Assembly (NCBI GenBank): GCA_027943245.1
Contig: JANDJZ010000430.1
Span: 1-32,797, forward strand
Direction: 5' to 3'
DNA from: Acanthamoeba sp. SK_2022b
Taxonomy: Eukaryota > Discosea > Longamoebia > Acanthamoebidae
DNA: 32,797 nucleotides
Part shown: positions 1-10,920 of the stretch, in pieces
Numbering within the stretch: the stretch's first letter is position 1
Layout: every line of letters starts with the position of its first letter
Translations under genes and position numbers: made by a program
Notes under the pieces: generated by a model
Told to the model about the DNA's origin: nothing
Database searches by the model: none
Seen by the model: the letters and a program-made list of their open reading frames with translations, nothing else

Positions 1-272
1 AGGGAGAGCGAGAGGAAGGGAGAGCAAGAGGGAGAGAGCGAGAGGGGGGGAGAGAGAGAGAGCGAGAGCGAGAGCGAGAGCGAGAGCGAGAGCGAGAGCG
101 AGAGCGAGAGCGAGAGCGAGAGCGAGAGCGAGAGAGAGGGAGAAAGAGGGAGAGAGGGGGGAGACAGAGCGAGAGAGAAAGGGGGAGAGACAGAGCGAGA
201 GACAGAGCGAGAGAGAGCGAGAGCGAGAGAGGTAGAGAGCGAGAGAGAGAGAGAGCGAGAGAGGGAGAGAGG
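1..272. repeat. Purine minisatellite, GAGAGC-rich (copy 1)
   Basis: An almost pure purine strand with interrupted GA and GAGAGC units; positions about 60-132 are a near-perfect GAGAGC or GAGCGA array. It runs up to an exon-like segment, exactly as the second array at 7371-7803 does. Open frames across it (Arg/Glu/Ser-rich) are products of the repeat and are not genes. Confidence 0.95.
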
Positions 273-392
273 CACTACCTCTTCTCAGAGGAAGCCCAGG
301 AAGCGCGGGATGGCTCAACATCGCGCCGGTGTACGCGTTCGATCTGCGTGCCCCCCCCTGGCTCCGCGCAGGTGAGATGGAGAAGAGGCCCC
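273..392 (+). pseudogene. Unrecognised exon-like segment X, copy 1 (damaged)
   Basis: A GC-rich segment that matches 7806-7944 over most of its length, including the parts reading HYLF and YAFDL in the second copy and a GTGAGATGG splice-donor-like end. This copy lacks about 19 bases (the part for EVMHWA in copy 2) and has small indels, so its reading frame is broken. The protein family is not recognised. Because both copies follow a purine array, the array and the exon probably duplicated together. Confidence 0.5.
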
Positions 393-1489
393 GCAGCCCC
401 CGCAAAGGTGAGTGAGTCTCACCGCAAACTGCCTTGCGGCCTCGCCTGCGCTTGCTGGACGGCTCCTCCTGGTGCCATGGCTGTCCGAGTTCCCCGGCCT
501 GGGCCCAGCGAGCGGTGGGTCTCCGCACAACGATTTGTGAAGAAGCCCCGAAAACAGAGGCCGCAATTTTTCAGCCGTAGGTCGTTGTTTGCCACAAAGT
601 GATTTTGTGCGTAGTTGCGCGTGCTTACCCAAAAAAAAAAAAGAAAAAAAACAGGATAAAATTTCTTATGTTGATTTGTAGATAGTGTTTCTGGTTTGCG
701 TGGTTTAGGAATAACGGTAGGCTTGCATCTAGATTTTGCAAGAACACAACGTGAATCAAAAGCATAAAATTCGAAAAATATAAACAAATTCATGTTATAC
801 ATTGAGAGTGGGTTGTGGTGCTGGAATGCTGATTGTGAACCACTTCTGTCCACATTAAGGATGGCAGTGGTACCACAAGCGTTTTGGGATCTGCCTGCTG
901 AGCTAAAGGTGATGGCAGAGTCACCAGGATGGCCTATTTGCACACCTGCACACAATGGCATGCAAGAGAAGGACTTTTATAGCTGCCTCTCATCCTCTGG
1001 CTTGCTATGTCTTGCCAGGTCTTCATCATACCATAGGAGAAGAGAGAGAGATAGAGAGAGGAAACAGTCATTTTGGGACACTCAAAAGCAAGGAGATGCC
1101 CTGTGTGTCCCCTCTGTAACGTAACAGGTACACTTTTGGCACATACATGTGCCATGGTATTCTAAGATACAAACTTAAACATGTCTATTGCAGTGCACAA
1201 AGCATGCTGCTTTCTTCTAGAATTCCCAAATCTTCTGCTGACTATCTGTGCTGGGCTTCCTGCTACTAATTGGTAGGTGACAACTGGTGGTCGAGTTCCA
1301 CCAATATGGAGACCTGCTGGTGCATCAGCTTGGTGCACTTATGTGGTTTGTAAGACTGTAGCCACCAGTTTGAAATCTATCTGTCACTTGTTGCTTGAGC
1401 TATCCACATGATGTGGATGGACTTTTGGTCAAAAATGCTCATTTTTCAGGAACAGGAGAGAAAAATAGATATGAGTTTGAAAAAAAAAG
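393..1489. other. Non-coding or unresolved interval with a short dispersed-repeat piece
   Basis: No gene is supported. About 393-600 is GC-rich and has a GTGAGT donor-like site near 409-414. The rest is AT-richer. About 1320-1425 is a short copy of the dispersed repeat also seen at 20302-20395 and 28767-28860, with the shared words GCTTGGTGC and GAGCTATCCA. Confidence 0.5.
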
Positions 1490-3103
1490 AATTAAAACTG
1501 AAACACACAGTTATGTCCTTTTTTTTGGAGAGGTTACCATCTATCTAATTAATTTCTAATGGTGTTTTGATCCCTGCAAGGATGATGTACCACCTTTGGA
1601 TTTCTTGTTAGACTGGTCTAGGTTTTGATTTGTACCATCTGTCCTTCTTTTTGTGATGGTCTGTCTTGGTTGTGTGGTGGTCTTGTTGGGAGTAGGTGGG
1701 CATTTGGGGGTTGGTTGGTTGAGTAGGTTGCTGAGCCCATTTTCCCCCCTCTTCTTGTGAGGTGTGAGTAAGGTACCATTTGGTTTGGGGAGGGGGCATT
1801 AAGTTGTGTTGGCGGTTCTCTCAGTGCTTTGAAGCTCTCAGAGCGTGTGGGCAGCTGTCTGTTGATATGTTCTTTTCTCTTTTAGACCCATGGGGCAGGG
1901 TTTTGTATGGAAATTGGGTGTCTCAATATGGCTGTGTTGTTTGTTTTTTTTCTGTAGAGTTATATGGCTACTGGCTGAGGAAGCACAAAGAAGAAGTGGC
2001 AAGAGGATGGTGGCACAAAAGGCTTTGAGGTGCAGGTGCCCTGTGCCAACCATGCTGTTGCACAGCAAATGTCACAGCCTGAACCAAATGGACTGTACAG
2101 CTTTTGGGGCCTTCATTCTGCCAGGTGTGTCCACCTTATCACCAAATCTAAGTGGGGCGGTGCAAACAAACAATAAAAGCTGCCACCATCCTTTCCAGGC
2201 CACTATTATTGTTATTCAAGTAATAAACTCTTAATCCTTACCTCAAAAACGTTCTCCTCCAGTGTCCACACCCCAATGGCATCAACTTGTGGTTCTGTGT
2301 TTACTCTAGGAGTCAAAAGACCTAAGGACCACCCCAGAATGTTTTTAAAACCACCCCACAATGTTTGGAACAACAGAAAGCACAAACTTGGAGATGCCCA
2401 TGTGACATTGCTTGCCTCCTTTACTTTTCTTACTGTGGCGGACTCCCCACTTTGAAGACTTGCATGGGTTGGTTACCTCCCCTTGCTTTTGCTTTTGGGT
2501 ATACCACAGGAGACAGGTGCGGAAGTGAATCTTGCTTCAAGAGGCTGCTTGTATCCCTTCAGATGCTTGCATCGAAGTTGAGCCAGCGCACAGTTCTGTA
2601 GTCAGTTTTGGCATCGACTGGTACACCACCCCAAAGTAAAAGCATCGTTGGATCCAAACCACAGTGGTAGAACAACCAGCAAAGGCTTTGTTTCTGTTTC
2701 TGGGAACAGTTACCGGTAGAGCACTCGTAGCGAGGAGGCTCCCTCGCTCAACCTCTCTTCTTCATAACAGAAGTTGTGTTGTTTTTGGTCTTCGGCCAGG
2801 ACTGGGTTTGAGGTGAGGACCACCCTTGCGCGGCCTGCTGCCGACCTGGGTCTGCTGGATGTTGACTTTTGCCACGGTTATCTCTTTCCTTCCTGAACTA
2901 GCTAGAAGTTGTTGAACACCTCTACTACAGAAAAGTGAGAACCGCGGTGTCTTCCATGGAGTCTTGGGGAAAGGACGTCTTGTCAGCTGTTGCTGCTGCC
3001 TGGGGGCCATGTCTGCGTGGAACAATCAATTATTGGCGCGCTCTACCTCCCACCTTCATCACCATCATGTCTTTGTGCTGTGCAGGGACAGCTTCTTCAA
3101 GCA

Positions 3104-3150
3104 CGAGCGACTGCTCAAGAAGATCGAAAGCCCTCCGACACCGTCTGTGC
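3104..3150 (+). pseudogene. Trm5 fragment A1: piece upstream of the SAM-binding motif
   Basis: The plus strand reads FKHERLLKKIESPPT, which resembles the Trm5 stretch just after the VYWNSRL motif (L..EH.R....) and before the SAM-binding DxFAGVG motif. It fuses directly to the R4 block upstream and runs into a (CT)n(CA)n array. In copy F the same kind of array lies in an intron of the Trm5 gene. It faces the minus-strand exon a at 3302-3396, so two opposed Trm5 pieces meet across the array. The family call rests on this short match and on the related piece in copy C. Confidence 0.5.
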
Positions 3151-3151
3151 G

Positions 3152-3211
<60 letters not shown>

Positions 3212-3222
3212 ACACTCACACG
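3152..3222. repeat. (CT)n(CA)n compound microsatellite
   Basis: A CT run followed by a CA run with a few CACT interruptions. It separates plus-strand and minus-strand Trm5 pieces in copy A. The same compound type occurs in copy C (16540-16566) and, inverted, in copy F (about 32177-32233). Confidence 0.95.
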
Positions 3223-3301
3223 TGCGAGACTACGCCCCCCCACATACACAACACACACGTTCACAGTCAGGCCGTGGTCGTGGTCATCACGGGGGAGGTA
3301 C

Positions 3302-3396
3302 CGATGGAGAGATGCGGGTAGCCCAGGTGCAGGGTGTAGCGGGTGACCTCGGCGTTGGCCAGCACGAACCCCCAAACAACATGGAGTCGCGCAGGC
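3302..3396 (-). pseudogene. Trm5 exon a, copy A
   Basis: On the minus strand, a CGCAG acceptor leads into an exon that reads FVLANAEVTRYTLHLGYPHL and ends at a GTACCT donor. It matches the Trm5 N-terminal domain just before the ...EEVLRAVLPE region (YNLELTYEH in the human protein). Compared with copy E it lacks the short TADLRQLPEEV part. The following intron ends in an ACACA-rich tract instead of leading to exon b, so this copy cannot make the enzyme. Confidence 0.75.
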
Positions 3397-3495
3397 CTGC
3401 GATCTAGCCGCCACAACGCCAGGGGCTGAGGCCAGAGCGCAGGCATGAGTACCCCCGGTCGCGGCGAGGAGAGGGGGGGGGTTACCAGGCTCTTG

Positions 3496-3540
3496 GTGAT
3501 CGTCTCGCTGAGGAGAAGCAGCCTCGAGTTGGCCTCGAGT
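3496..3540 (-). pseudogene. Segment upstream of Trm5 exon a, copy A
   Basis: The minus strand has CAGCGAGACGATCACCAAGA, reading SETITKSL, followed by a GTAAC donor-like site. It is shared with copies B (13910-13945) and D (18990-19035), always 5' of Trm5 exon a in the gene's direction. It may be an earlier Trm5 exon, but I cannot match it to the family by eye. Confidence 0.4.
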
Positions 3541-3579
3541 CACCCTTAACGCGGCCGGTGGTAGCATCTGGCCTGAGCC

Positions 3580-3603
3580 TTCCTCCTGCCGCGACAGGAG
3601 GAA
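3580..3603. repeat. Perfect 9-bp hairpin, copy A
   Basis: The arms TTCCTCCTG and CAGGAGGAA surround the 6-nt loop CCGCGA. The identical 24 bases occur at 14039-14062 in copy B, at the same place in the composite repeat, just 5' of the Trm5-related segment in gene orientation. Confidence 0.8.
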
Positions 3604-3770
3604 CCCACTGGATAGTTTCTCTTGGATGTTTTTATATTTTAAGAGGAGGGAATGTCGTACCCACAGGGATGTGTATAGAGATATCAGATTCTGTGGGAAT
3701 GCCTTCAGCAGATGAAATGCCCATGCAAATAGACACCAGCAGTTAAGACTATTGATCGTGTGCAGGGTTT

Positions 3771-4134
3771 TTACCTTGAGCCTGAGGGTAAGAATATATT
3801 TCTTTTGATATGTTGGGTGAGGCAGGCCATTGACTTTTCAACAACCTGGTGGCAACCTGGCTGTAGATCAGTTACTAATTTTCCATATTAGTGAGCCCAT
3901 GCAACCAGCAGCTGCTTATTAGGTGTGTCCACAGCCAGCCTAAACCAAAAGGATAATGTGGTTGGTGGAGATCCAAGTGGTGTGTTTCATGATGTGAAAC
4001 TTGCTTAAAAGGTTGCTTTACCTTTACCTTTACCCTAGGTGAAGGTCCTGGGTGACAAGGCCTCTCTGGGCAACCCTCATGTGGTTGCACTGTTAAGGGC
4101 AGGAACCTAAAACCCAGGAAGAGATCTGCAACTA
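3771..4134. other. AT-rich interval with a dispersed-repeat piece
   Basis: No gene is seen. About 3830-3875 contains CAACCTGGTGGCAACCTGG, part of the dispersed repeat at 18312-18437 and 24683-24800. The TA at 4133-4134 flanks the transposon that follows. Confidence 0.5.
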
Positions 4135-4163
4135 GAACCGCCTCTATAATCAAATGAGAGGTC
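4135..4163 (+). repeat. Left terminal inverted repeat
   Basis: Starts GAACCGCCTCTATAATCAAA directly after a TA and ends ...TGAGAGGTC. It differs from the inverted right end at three positions. Confidence 0.85.
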
Positions 4164-4699
4164 CAGTCATTTTAAAATTGATTTTGATTTCAAGGTTTAG
4201 CTCCTCAAAATAGGTTTTAACTCCAAATCTCCCATTTTGCAAATATAATTTTACTTTTGGTGAAAAATGCCAACTCTTTTTTGGGCAAATCAAAAAAATG
4301 TCAACTTATATATCCAGCATAACCCATGTTACGATGCATACTGTGGCCACTTCTCCCACAGTAACAACAAGCATCACTAAAAAGACTGCAAGGGCATTGA
4401 GTTAGCAGTAGGGTCATGAAGCACAAAGCTGTTTTTTTAGATATGTGGAGGTCACAGCAGTAATGGTGGTATCAGTAAAGTTAAGTTTGTAGCAGTCAAC
4501 AAGGTCAGTCATCCAGCCCCCATCCCCTACTCAGTGCTGAGCATTAAGATTTCATGGTGGCTGGTTACTGGTGAATGGTGCAAATCACAAACATACAACA
4601 TTGACTATCAGTGGCACCTTGAAGAAACATGACAGCTGTCTACCCAAATGCTGCTGCTGCTTGCACACAGAACTTAATGGCTCTGCACTTTCATCATCT

Positions 4700-5060
4700 C
4701 CTTCACCACAGTGGTCCTGTATGAGCATGTGATGTTGGTGGCCTTCTTGGGGTTTCTGCTTGCCATACCATTGCATGTGTGTATGCAATGCTCATGCACC
4801 TCTGTCACCACAAAAATGCCTGTCATCTGGTCAAGTATGGGCATGTGATGTTGGAGGTCTTCATTACATCTATGCTTTCTATGCCATTATGTATGTGTAT
4901 GCAATGCTCACATCTTCTTTCCCACAACACCCTCTATGTTGTCATGTTTGGGCATGTGTTGTGGGTGAGCATGGTGCCATTTTGGCTTGCAATACCATCA
5001 CAAAAGTATGCACATGCTCTTTGTTTTGCACCATGTTCACCAGCATTGCCTTAATGTTGT
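4700..5060 (+). repeat. Transposon internal minisatellite, left arm
   Basis: About three degenerate units of roughly 110-125 bp, each with GGCATGTGATGTTGG, a CCATTGCATGTGTATGCAATG-like palindromic word and CACCACAAAAATGCC. The right arm (5520-5960) carries the same units in inverse orientation. The repeated Cys/His/Met-rich open frames follow from the units and are not called genes. Confidence 0.75.
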
Positions 5061-5519
5061 AATCCCATCCATGGGCACTGGGTGACAACACAGCCTTGCC
5101 AATTCAAGCTTTACTCCCAAGCCTGTTGTCTGTGTCCAGGCACATGCACAGCCTTGGCATGATGTCATCCTGCTCATACATAGTCCTAATACACCTTTGT
5201 ACACATAGATGACAGTGCATCAAATTCATCATCTGGGTAAGTACAATGAGAAACACACATAACTCAATATCTTCCATTTTACATCATGTACACGTACACA
5301 GTCCTTAAGTGCGCCTTTACCTCCATCAAACTGTCCATTTCCTTTGTTCTGGTGCCAATATCAAGCTATTTTATGTCCAAAGTGTTGACATTCAGCTTGT
5401 AGCGCAATGTCATTAATAGCTAGCTCATGAGGAAAAACCCCATTCCCCACAGCCACCCCATGTCCTGTTATTCAGTTGTCACAGCTTTGCTAGCACATAT
5501 AGCAAGCATAAATGTCATG

Positions 5520-5960
5520 AAGCAACCTCCAACATCACATGCCCACACTTGACCAAATTGCAGGCTTTTTTGTGGTGAAGCAGGTGCATGAGCATTAGTA
5601 TGCATACATGCATGCCCAGATGGTGGGCATTTTTGTGGTGACAGAGGTGCATGAGCATAGCATTCATGTACATGATGGCAGAGCAGAGAGAAAGGCCAAT
5701 AAGACCTCCAACATCACATGCTCATACATGACCAGATAGCAAGCATTTTTATGGTAATGGTGGTGCATGAGCACTGCATACACATACGCAATGGTAGAGC
5801 AGAGAAAAATGGCAAGAAAACCATCAACATCACATGCCCACACATGACCTGATGACAGGCATTTTTGTGGTGACAGCATTGCATATACACATGCAATGGT
5901 ATGGCAAGCGGAAACCCCAAGAAGGCCACCAACATATAGACCAGATGGCAGGTTATATTT
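5520..5960 (-). repeat. Transposon internal minisatellite, right (inverted) arm
   Basis: Four to five units inverted relative to 4700-5060, with CCAACATCACATGC and GGCATTTTTGTGGTGACA words. Together with the left arm this gives the element a partly fold-back structure. Confidence 0.75.
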
Positions 5961-6026
5961 GTGGCACAATGGTGGCAAGCAAACATGTGTGCTGAAGCAA
6001 AACCTTTCATTCAGGTGGGACCCAAC

Positions 6027-6259
<233 letters not shown>

Positions 6260-6450
6260 CCAGAGGGGACCCCTTCCAAGCTGCAAAATTCTGTCTTTGC
6301 ATTAGTAACACAAAAAAAACATTGGTAACCTCTCTGTTGACTTTTATTTCCATAAAATGAGAAATTTTACCTCATTAAAATATCGGTTAATTTACCAGAT
6401 AGCACTGCATTCCTGGAAATGAGTGCACAAAAAAAACGCCAGTCATTTTT

Positions 6451-6479
6451 GACCTCTCATTTGATAATTGAGGAGGTTC
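6451..6479 (-). repeat. Right terminal inverted repeat
   Basis: Read on the minus strand it starts GAACCTCCTCAATTATCAAA and ends ...TGAGAGGTC, followed outside by TA (and further TA repeats). Confidence 0.85.
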
Positions 6480-6481
6480 TA

Positions 6482-7370
6482 TATATATTTTGAAAAAGAA
6501 TTTTGAGATTTTGAAGATCAAGATTCTCAAGATGGTGAAGCTGGAGGCTGTTACTTAAACTCAATTTTATCCATCTAAAATCGAAAGTTAAAATCCATTT
6601 TAAAACTGGAAATAAAAGAGGAGGTTATGAGCTGAAGCTTGAAGATGACTCTTGGTTCTGTTCTGCACTAAGCTAAAGACCAAGCCTGACTGCAAGCCAC
6701 AGAGCAAGACCTTCACTTGGCATGTCATAATGCACACAGGCTCAAGGGCTGTAAACCCAAAGCCAACTTGAAGCTGGAGCATCGAATGAGGCTATCATCA
6801 TCATTTATGACTTATAGAGAAGACTTCTACCAGTAGTATATAAACTGGAGCAAGGGAGGGTTTGTCAAAGTCCTCCATGCATGTCCTTTACACTTCCAAT
6901 TAGACTTGAGGGAGATATATTTTGATACAGAGACAACTCTTTTATTCCACATCTGGAGCAAGAACCATCTTGTAATGTTGAAAAGTGACATCTGTGAATG
7001 CCAAGAATAGAGTTGCCTTAGGGTCAACACTTGCTACACCTACCTTTTGACTACCATTTATTCCTATCTGGATACCAATTTATTGTATTGAGGATATTTT
7101 GTTCCACTCCAAAAGGATAGAGTGCATTGTTTGATGCCAGTTTCACCCATGCATATGCACACACTCATGTACACATTCCCACGGCCACACCAACCTTGGA
7201 TGTAGAAGCACCATCTCAAGAAGTCTATTGCCATGATCACCACCTCCATGTACTGGCGCGCATTGCACATGCAACAAATCACGAGCCAAAAGGGCCCCGA
7301 CCACCTCACCGTCAGTCCATGACCAATCGACACACGAACGACACAGGAGAGAAAGGAGCAAAGAGAGCAA
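6482..7370. other. AT-rich interval, no gene seen
   Basis: Only short, unremarkable frames. No splice-flanked coding segment, RNA gene or clear repeat was recognised. Confidence 0.5.
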
Positions 7371-7803
7371 GAGAGAGAGAGAGAGAGGAGGTTCTGCTTG
7401 TCCGACCCACTCAGGGAGAGAGAGGGAGAGGGAGAGCGAGAGCGAGAGCGAGAGCGAGAGCGAGAGAGCGAGAGAGCGAGAGAGCGAGAGGAGAGGGAGA
7501 GCGAGAGCGAGAGGAAGCGAGAGCGAGAGGGAGCGAGAGTGAGAGGGAGAGCAAGAGGGAGAGCAAGAGGGAGCAAGAGGGAGAGCGAGAGGGGGAGGGA
7601 GAGCGAGAGCGAGAGGGAGAGCGAGAGAGAAAGAGTGAGAGCGAGAGAGAAAGAGTGAGCGAGAGGGAGGGAGAGGGAGGGAGAGGGAGAGAGAGAGGGA
7701 GAGAGAGTGAGAGTGAGAGAGGGAGAGAGGGAGGGAGGGAGAGTGAGAGAGGGAGAGCGAGAGGGAGAGCGAGAGGGAGAGCGAGAGCGAGCGAGAGCAA
7801 GAG
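7371..7803. repeat. Purine minisatellite, GAGAGC-rich (copy 2)
   Basis: A 430-bp nearly pure purine strand built from GAGA, GAGC, GAGGGA and GAGAGT units; same family as 1-272. The long Ser/Leu/Pro frame on the minus strand and the Arg/Glu frame on the plus strand arise from it. Confidence 0.95.
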
Positions 7804-7805
7804 AC

Positions 7806-7944
7806 CGCACTACCTCTTCACTGAGGTGATGCACTGGGCGAGGAAGCCCAGGAAGCGCGGGTGGCTCAACAGCGCGTTGGTGTACGCGTTTGATCTGCGT
7901 GCCCGCCCCCAACGCTCCGCGCCGGTGAGATGGAGAAGAGGCGG
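7806..7944 (+). CDS. Unrecognised exon-like segment X, copy 2 (more intact)
   Basis: A GC-rich open stretch reading HYLFTEVMHWARKPRKRGWL, then NSALVYAFDLRA, ending at a GTGAGATGG donor-like site near 7926-7934. A damaged copy sits at 273-392. Composition and the splice-like end suggest a real exon of a host gene. I do not recognise the family. The upstream side is the purine array, which may be intron. Confidence 0.45.
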
Positions 7945-8023
7945 GGATAGAGGCAACAACCAAGCAACCAACAACCAACCAACGACTGCACCTGCTGATG
8001 AAGTACCGAACACCCGCAGGAGG

Positions 8024-8145
8024 GGCAGCATCATTTCTGGCACGCCGCGCGTCTGCAGTTCCACCTGAGAGAGATAGAGAGAAAAAGAGAGCCGGCGTCA
8101 TACTGCGATGCGCGAGAAGAGCAGGAGCAGAGATGAGGGTAAGTA
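8024..8145 (+). CDS. Possible exon of an unrecognised gene
   Basis: After a CCCGCAG acceptor-like site the plus strand can be read as EGQHHFWHAARLQFHLREIE and on, up to a GTAAGTACC donor-like site at about 8139. A TGA lies in this frame just before the donor, so the frame or exon limits are uncertain. It follows segment X copy 2 by about 80 bp and could be its next exon. No family is recognised. Confidence 0.3.
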
Positions 8146-8189
8146 CCGGGCGAGCGCAAAAAGAAGGGGCGAGAGGATGCCGGCGTCGA

Positions 8190-8283
8190 AGGCTGCGTTT
8201 GAGGCACGTATGCTGGTGCCCCGCACCGGTTGCAGTTCGCCTGTGGCTCTCAGCACATCACCGCCATTGACCTGTCAGCTGGT
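8190..8283 (+). CDS. Possible exon ending at a GTGAGT donor
   Basis: One plus-strand frame reads LQFACGSQHITAIDLSA and stops at CTGGTGAGTCG, a good donor. The ACGSQH word is faintly like RCC1 repeats but is far too short to assign. Context: 50-180 bp after the previous exon-like segments. Confidence 0.3.
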
Positions 8284-8336
8284 GAGTCGAACCAGTTGGC
8301 GGTCCTGCCTGGGTGTGGAGCACGGGTCGGGGAAGC

Positions 8337-8372
8337 TATCGTCTGCGTCAAGCAAATCCGCCAAAAAGACAT
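8337..8372 (+). repeat. Short shared segment (pair with 11128-11162)
   Basis: About 34 bases around GTCAAGCAAATCCGCCAAAA match the minus strand at 11128-11162 with a few differences, and both read C.KQI.QKD. The flanks differ. It may be a small exon piece or an old repeat remnant. Confidence 0.5.
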
Positions 8373-8639
8373 TTCTGGAGACGCGTGCGAGAAACGCATT
8401 AACCAACACTTACACTACTAACTGGCCCAATCAGGGAAGAGCGCACGCCCGGAGAAAACCTGTGTGGTCTGCTTTCCCGGTCTTCGCGCCCTTTGGGTTG
8501 GTGCAAATCCTTTAATCCAATTGAAAGATGTACACCAGCCATGCTCACAGCAGGATCAAGCAGTCAATGCTGTCGCCTCTAACCAGCCAAGCCCCAGGGG
8601 AAGTGGTCTTAGTGATCATGGTGGTGGTCATGGTTGTTG

Positions 8640-9690
8640 TCAAGGCCCAAGGGGGGTGCTTTGGAGTTCATCTTCATCCTCAGTAAGATCTGTCACTGAT
8701 AAACAATTAGTGAGTGAGATCACTGTGGTGGAGAGTGTACCTTCACAAGTGTTGGGGGGAGCAAATTGCTGTTTCATCTCCTCTCTCAGCCACCTGAAAT
8801 TGCACTGCAGTTGATTGTTGTCATACATTGTGACATGTGAGGTGAGCAGCAAGTCAATCTCTCTAGTGGGTAGCACTTGTCAGTGAAGGTGGAGTAGAAG
8901 CAAAGGGAAGAGTGTGTACTGATTTTAGTGTTTGTTCTCTTGCTTGTGCAGTTAGAGTTGTTCATTGGAGAGGGCAGAAAGTTAAGGCTGCTGAGGTGAG
9001 GCGGTTTTCACCGCCCTAGCTTGGAGCACATGGGTGAAGTGAGAAGGTGGTGGGGAGTAGTATGGTTGTGGTGTGAGATGAATCATCCCCTTCAACTCCT
9101 CCTTGAGGTCCTGCACGACTGTGAGTCTTCATGTACATGGGGTTTTGGTCCTCCTGTTCCTGCTGTAGGATGCTGAGGTGCTTCTCCACAGCAGCATGTT
9201 AGTTGGCAAGCTCTTCTGATTCACTCTGGAGGTTGACAACTGTGTGGATGTATGTCTTGTTGGCCAGATCTTTGCTGACGTGCTTTGAAGGTATTCAGGT
9301 AGGACATCTTGAGTGCAAGCTCATCTTTCTTTTGCCTTTTAGCATCCGCCTCCTTGTGCTTGCCGTTGAGCTTGTGTTTGGTTGTGACTTGGTGTGCTTG
9401 CTGTTTCTGCTGCTGGAGTGCCATGTACTCTTCAGTGTGGGCTATGTGATGGTGGCCTTCAGTTTGAGCTGCTCAACTTGCTGATCCTTGGTGAAGGTCT
9501 TCCACACAAAGGTGCTTTTGTTAAACTGAACACAAGCACTCATGTGGGCATAGAGCATGCCATAGCTTTTGATCTCTGAGAGAGTAGGCTGTGTATCATG
9601 GTCAGTGTTGTCAGTGCTGGGCATAAACATTATGCTTGCCCTGTGTACAACCAACTGCTCTTTGCCTCCTCTCAACACCTCATTGGCCAT
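8640..9690 (-). pseudogene. Unidentified, broken coiled-coil ORF remnants
   Basis: On the minus strand, separate open pieces (9690-9442, 9424-9221, 8876-8640) with Gln/Lys/Glu-rich stretches such as MALQQQKQQAHQVTTKHKLN occur in different frames, as expected for one decayed gene, possibly from a transposon. There is no recognisable domain and no start or stop that I would defend. Confidence 0.3.
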
Positions 9691-10199
9691 AAAAGTATTA
9701 GTTGAATTAATTAAGCCCCCTCAATTTGGCAGGAATGCTGGGTTTCTGTTGCCAACTCGATTCACAATCACAACTACAGCCAGCCCACATCATACACTGT
9801 ACACTGCCAATCTTATTGCATTTTATGTGTATGAGTATTAATGAAGTTGTTTTCTAATTAGATGCCTTGTCGAACAATAATGTCACAACCTTGACATCTG
9901 TAAAATCCAAGCAAAGAAGAGGTGACCTGCCTCCTACTTATATAATGTATCTCAAATGGCATTAGGCTTGTTGCCATGTGAGGTTGGGCTGACCTTCCAT
10001 GTCAAGCAAAATGTTGCTTGATACTGGCGCAAGAAACTCCTTGATCCAACCTTCCATAATGGCCCATGGGGGGGGGGTTTGGTATGCTAATTTGATTTGA
10101 TTTTTTCAATAATTTTTATTGATTGCATTTTCTGTTCAGATGGTTGAAGTTTGGAGAGGAAATGGATGAAGCCATACAGTGGCTGCTGTGGTTTAATGT
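9691..10199. other. AT-rich interval, no gene seen
   Basis: Contains a G10 run near 10068 and otherwise unremarkable AT-rich DNA directly upstream of the transposase remnant. Confidence 0.5.
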
Positions 10200-10920
10200 C
10201 TGTCTTCATCCAGACTTTGATCTGCAGCAACACACTGACTTGTGCACAATAGAGCTGGTGCAGATGTCAGTTTGTTTGTTGCTCACATTTTTCACAGCTG
10301 GCGGTGGTCATGGAAATAGCTGGCAACACAACAGACCCAGAAGTACACAGCAGCAAACATTGAGTACTATGCCCAGTGGGTGGTACTGGTACCTATGTTC
10401 CCCTTCTACCACCTCAAATTTTGCAATGAAGCCCATTTCATGCAACCTCTACCACAACCAAGCCATTGGCCCCCTGGAGCTGATCTCTACCTCATCAATG
10501 GCCAGCAACTCAACAACAGCTTTTCTCTCACTCTTCTCCTCAACCTCTCCAACACCCACACTCCCTTTCACTTCCATCTTTGAACATACTCCAACATGGA
10601 ACTCAATTTTCTTGCCTTTGTCATCTCCTCGATTGAGCATGGCCGCCTGCAACAAGGCGACTTCTTCATTGTGGATAACACAACCATTCACTCTGGCAAC
10701 AAGACCTGGGACCTGCTTCTCCTCCTGGCCACCTACCCAATCAATATCATCTTCCACCCAAAATATTCACTGGAGCTCAACCCTCATGAATTAGTCTTCA
10801 CATACCTTCATTTGCAATATCCACAACACCACCACACCTGTCTCCACTCTACTCTTTTGTGCACTTGCTCACATTCACTATGCAGATATCATTTCATTCT
10901 ACCAAGAATGTGTGCACATA
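10200..10920 (+). pseudogene. Tc1/mariner-type (IS630-like) DDE transposase remnant
   Basis: The plus strand from about 10338 reads QKYTAANIEYYAQWVVLVP, then LKFCNEAHFM (first catalytic block, normally DE), GQQLNNSFSLTLLLNLS, GDFFIVDNTTIHSGN (second Asp in VDN) and YSLELNPHELVF (third acidic residue in NPHE). This block order is the DDE fold of Tc1/mariner and IS630 transposases. Damage: the first Asp is Asn (FCNEAHF); an in-frame TGA lies at 10581-10583; a stop interrupts the frame at about 10313; and the C-terminal part (AHIHYADIISFYQECV) lies in another frame after about 10850. No matching TIRs were found next to it. It cannot code for an active enzyme. Confidence 0.8.

Larger units (their letters stand above)
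1490..3770. repeat. Composite segmental repeat, copy A
   Basis: Blocks here recur in the same order in copy B (about 11640-14275). A left part (about 1490-1760, 2090-2270) is followed by R1 (about 2325-2690, with AACAACAGAAAGCAC and GGAGATGCCCATGTGACATT), the GTAGAGCAC block, R3 (about 2773-2850), R4 (about 2940-3100), a (CT)n(CA)n array, Trm5 exon pieces, a hairpin, and an end block with GATATCAGATTCTGTGGGAA and CACCAGCAGTTAAGACTATT. Short open frames within R1 are conserved between copies only as DNA; I do not call them genes. Confidence 0.8.

Noticed and set aside
2365..2601. R1 open frames repeated in copies A, B, C and the fourth copy
   Set aside because: The similarity is at the DNA level over a whole repeat block, frames differ between copies and are broken; no protein family is recognised.
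4700..5960. Regularly spaced repeats that might suggest a CRISPR-like array
   Set aside because: Units are roughly 120 bp, degenerate and inverted between two arms, inside a TIR element of a eukaryote; there are no short repeats with unique spacers.
7064..8101. 345-codon Ser/Leu-rich minus frame and 313-codon Arg/Glu plus frame
   Set aside because: The bulk of both is the GAGAGC purine array; long stop-free frames are expected because the units lack stop codons.
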